Shown in pieces: positions 4,757 to 5,561 of a stretch of DNA of 5,561 nucleotides. Location: positions 1 to 5,561 of the forward strand of contig DGTW01000200.1 of NCBI GenBank assembly GCA_002393835.1. The letters are read 5' to 3'. Position numbers and translations under genes: made by a program. Every line of letters starts with the position of its first letter. Position 1 is the stretch's first letter. A model generated the notes under the pieces. That model was given only the letters and a program-made list of their open reading frames with translations, did no database searches and was not told the DNA's origin. This stretch comes from Treponema sp. UBA4326. Lineage in GTDB: Bacteria; Spirochaetota; Spirochaetia; Treponematales; Treponemataceae.

Positions 4757-5561
4757 TTTTTAACTTTTCCTCATAAAGCAGTGGGACGGTCAGGTAAATT
4801 CGGGTCAAGGCAGTGCATAAATTTATAAAATATGCCATGTCAAGGAAAAATACCAGAAGTGACAGACCTGAATGTTTCGCCTCGGGAATTAAATTTACCA
4901 GAATCAAGAGGCCAAGGGCAATAGCCAGCTGTTTTCCGCCCGCCTTAAGCGCAAAAAGAATGAGGCGTAAGCTGTTTCCACGCATCATCCTTCTGCTTTG
5001 TCTGAAAAGATTGGGCAGGCTCCAGTAAGGATTGTCAAAATGCAGATGAAAGACAAAAGTATAGCGAAGCAGGACAAAAAGCGACAATAAAAAAAGAATT
5101 CCGATAAAAATCAGCAGGAAAAATAAAAAATCTGAAGGAAGTGTCGAAAGCATCTCTTCAGTTTCAGGGCCAGGCTCAGCCTTCTGCAGGGAGGAGAGCG
5201 ATGGCAGGGAAAATGTAAAGTCAGGCCTTATCTTGAGGAAAATAGCCTTTGCAAGAAATCTCGACAAAAATGTAATAATGACAAAAATGAAGGCAAAAGC
5301 AGAAATCACTTTGCCGGCTGGATTAAGACGGCGGAAAGCCAGGAAAATAAAGCCCAGGTTGCTATACTCCCGGCGGGTCATTTTCAAGAGCATTACGGCA
5401 AAGCCAAACTGAAGGCAAAGCCAGACGAAAATCACCAGAAAAGCAAAGATGAAGGTCAGAAAGTTTGTCGAGCCGCCAGCCACGCCGCCAGCAAGCAAAT
5501 TCATAAACGAAGAAAAAATTACTACAGAGGCCAGACTTTCCAGAACCATCATCAAAAAAAG
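4743..5561 (-). CDS. DUF975-like integral membrane protein, probably 5'-truncated by the window edge
   Basis: The reading frame remains open to the right edge. Possible starts are TTG at 5555 and ATG at 5552 or 5549, but the first helix begins immediately and no ribosome binding site is visible, so the true start may lie outside. From the TTG there are 270 residues with six predicted membrane helices, at about 4-26, 32-57, 83-107, 143-170, 197-224 and 232-262. A polar loop rich in P, S and E (111-142) lies between helices three and four. The segment LRYTFVFHLHFDNP (163-176) followed by FRQSRRMMRGN (184-194) resembles the core of DUF975 membrane proteins, where a conserved aromatic stretch and DNP precede an amphipathic helix and a K/R-G turn. 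The function of that family is unknown. The gene ends inside the YigZ-like gene and is the first visible member of the operon. Confidence 0.7.
   Translation of the reverse strand, partial: LFLMMVLESLASVVIFSSFMNLLAGGVAGGSTNFLTFIFAFLVIFVWLCLQFGFAVMLLKMTRREYSNLGFIFLAFRRLNPAGKVISAFAFIFVIITFLSRFLAKAIFLKIRPDFTFSLPSLSSLQKAEPGPETEEMLSTLPSDFLFFLLIFIGILFLLSLFVLLRYTFVFHLHFDNPYWSLPNLFRQSRRMMRGNSLRLILFALKAGGKQLAIALGLLILVNLIPEAKHSGLSLLVFFLDMAYFINLCTALTRIYLTVPLLYEEKLKIENS

Overview
The window looks like a piece of a spirochaete chromosome, most likely a host-associated Treponema. This is an inference from overall gene character: a small predicted beta-barrel outer-membrane protein with no recognisable wider family, a stand-alone RACo-like ATPase, moderate GC content and AT-rich promoters. 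No rRNA or other marker gene is present to confirm it. There are no tRNA or rRNA genes, CRISPR arrays, transposases or phage genes.

Layout. A leader of about 190 bp carries a 21-bp tandem repeat and an extended -10 promoter. It precedes a complete plus-strand gene for an AMP-forming acyl-CoA synthetase of the medium-chain (ACSM/MacsMa-like) type (189-1862). Everything else reads on the minus strand. In order of transcription these are a DUF975-like six-helix membrane protein that runs to the right edge (4743-5561), a YigZ/IMPACT-family protein starting at TTG inside the preceding gene (4163-4756), a short exported predicted outer-membrane beta-barrel protein (3568-4137), and a RACo-like ASKHA-domain ATPase without the usual ferredoxin domain (2062-3501). 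The first three are tightly packed (14-bp overlap, then a 25-bp gap) and look like one operon. The RACo-like gene follows a 66-bp gap that holds its own good sigma70-type promoter and ribosome binding site.

The acyl-CoA synthetase and RACo-like genes converge on a 199-bp intergenic stretch (1863-2061) that is unusually structured. It contains a 14-bp tandem repeat that crosses the synthetase stop codon, a roughly 110-nt element closed by a perfect 14-bp inverted repeat with two internal hairpins, and a perfect 16-bp hairpin whose arm overlaps the RACo-like stop codon. The simplest reading is back-to-back bidirectional termination. The closed architecture of the 110-nt element also fits a dispersed REP/MITE-like repeat, which a genome search would settle.

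Functionally the genes do not form one obvious pathway. The synthetase activates a carboxylic acid larger than acetate as its CoA thioester. The RACo-like protein probably uses ATP to help reactivate a corrinoid (B12) protein encoded elsewhere. The three-gene operon joins a general housekeeping protein (YigZ) to two envelope proteins. I found no convincing evidence for a wholly new system. The most unusual items are the intergenic element and the ferredoxin-less RACo-like ATPase.
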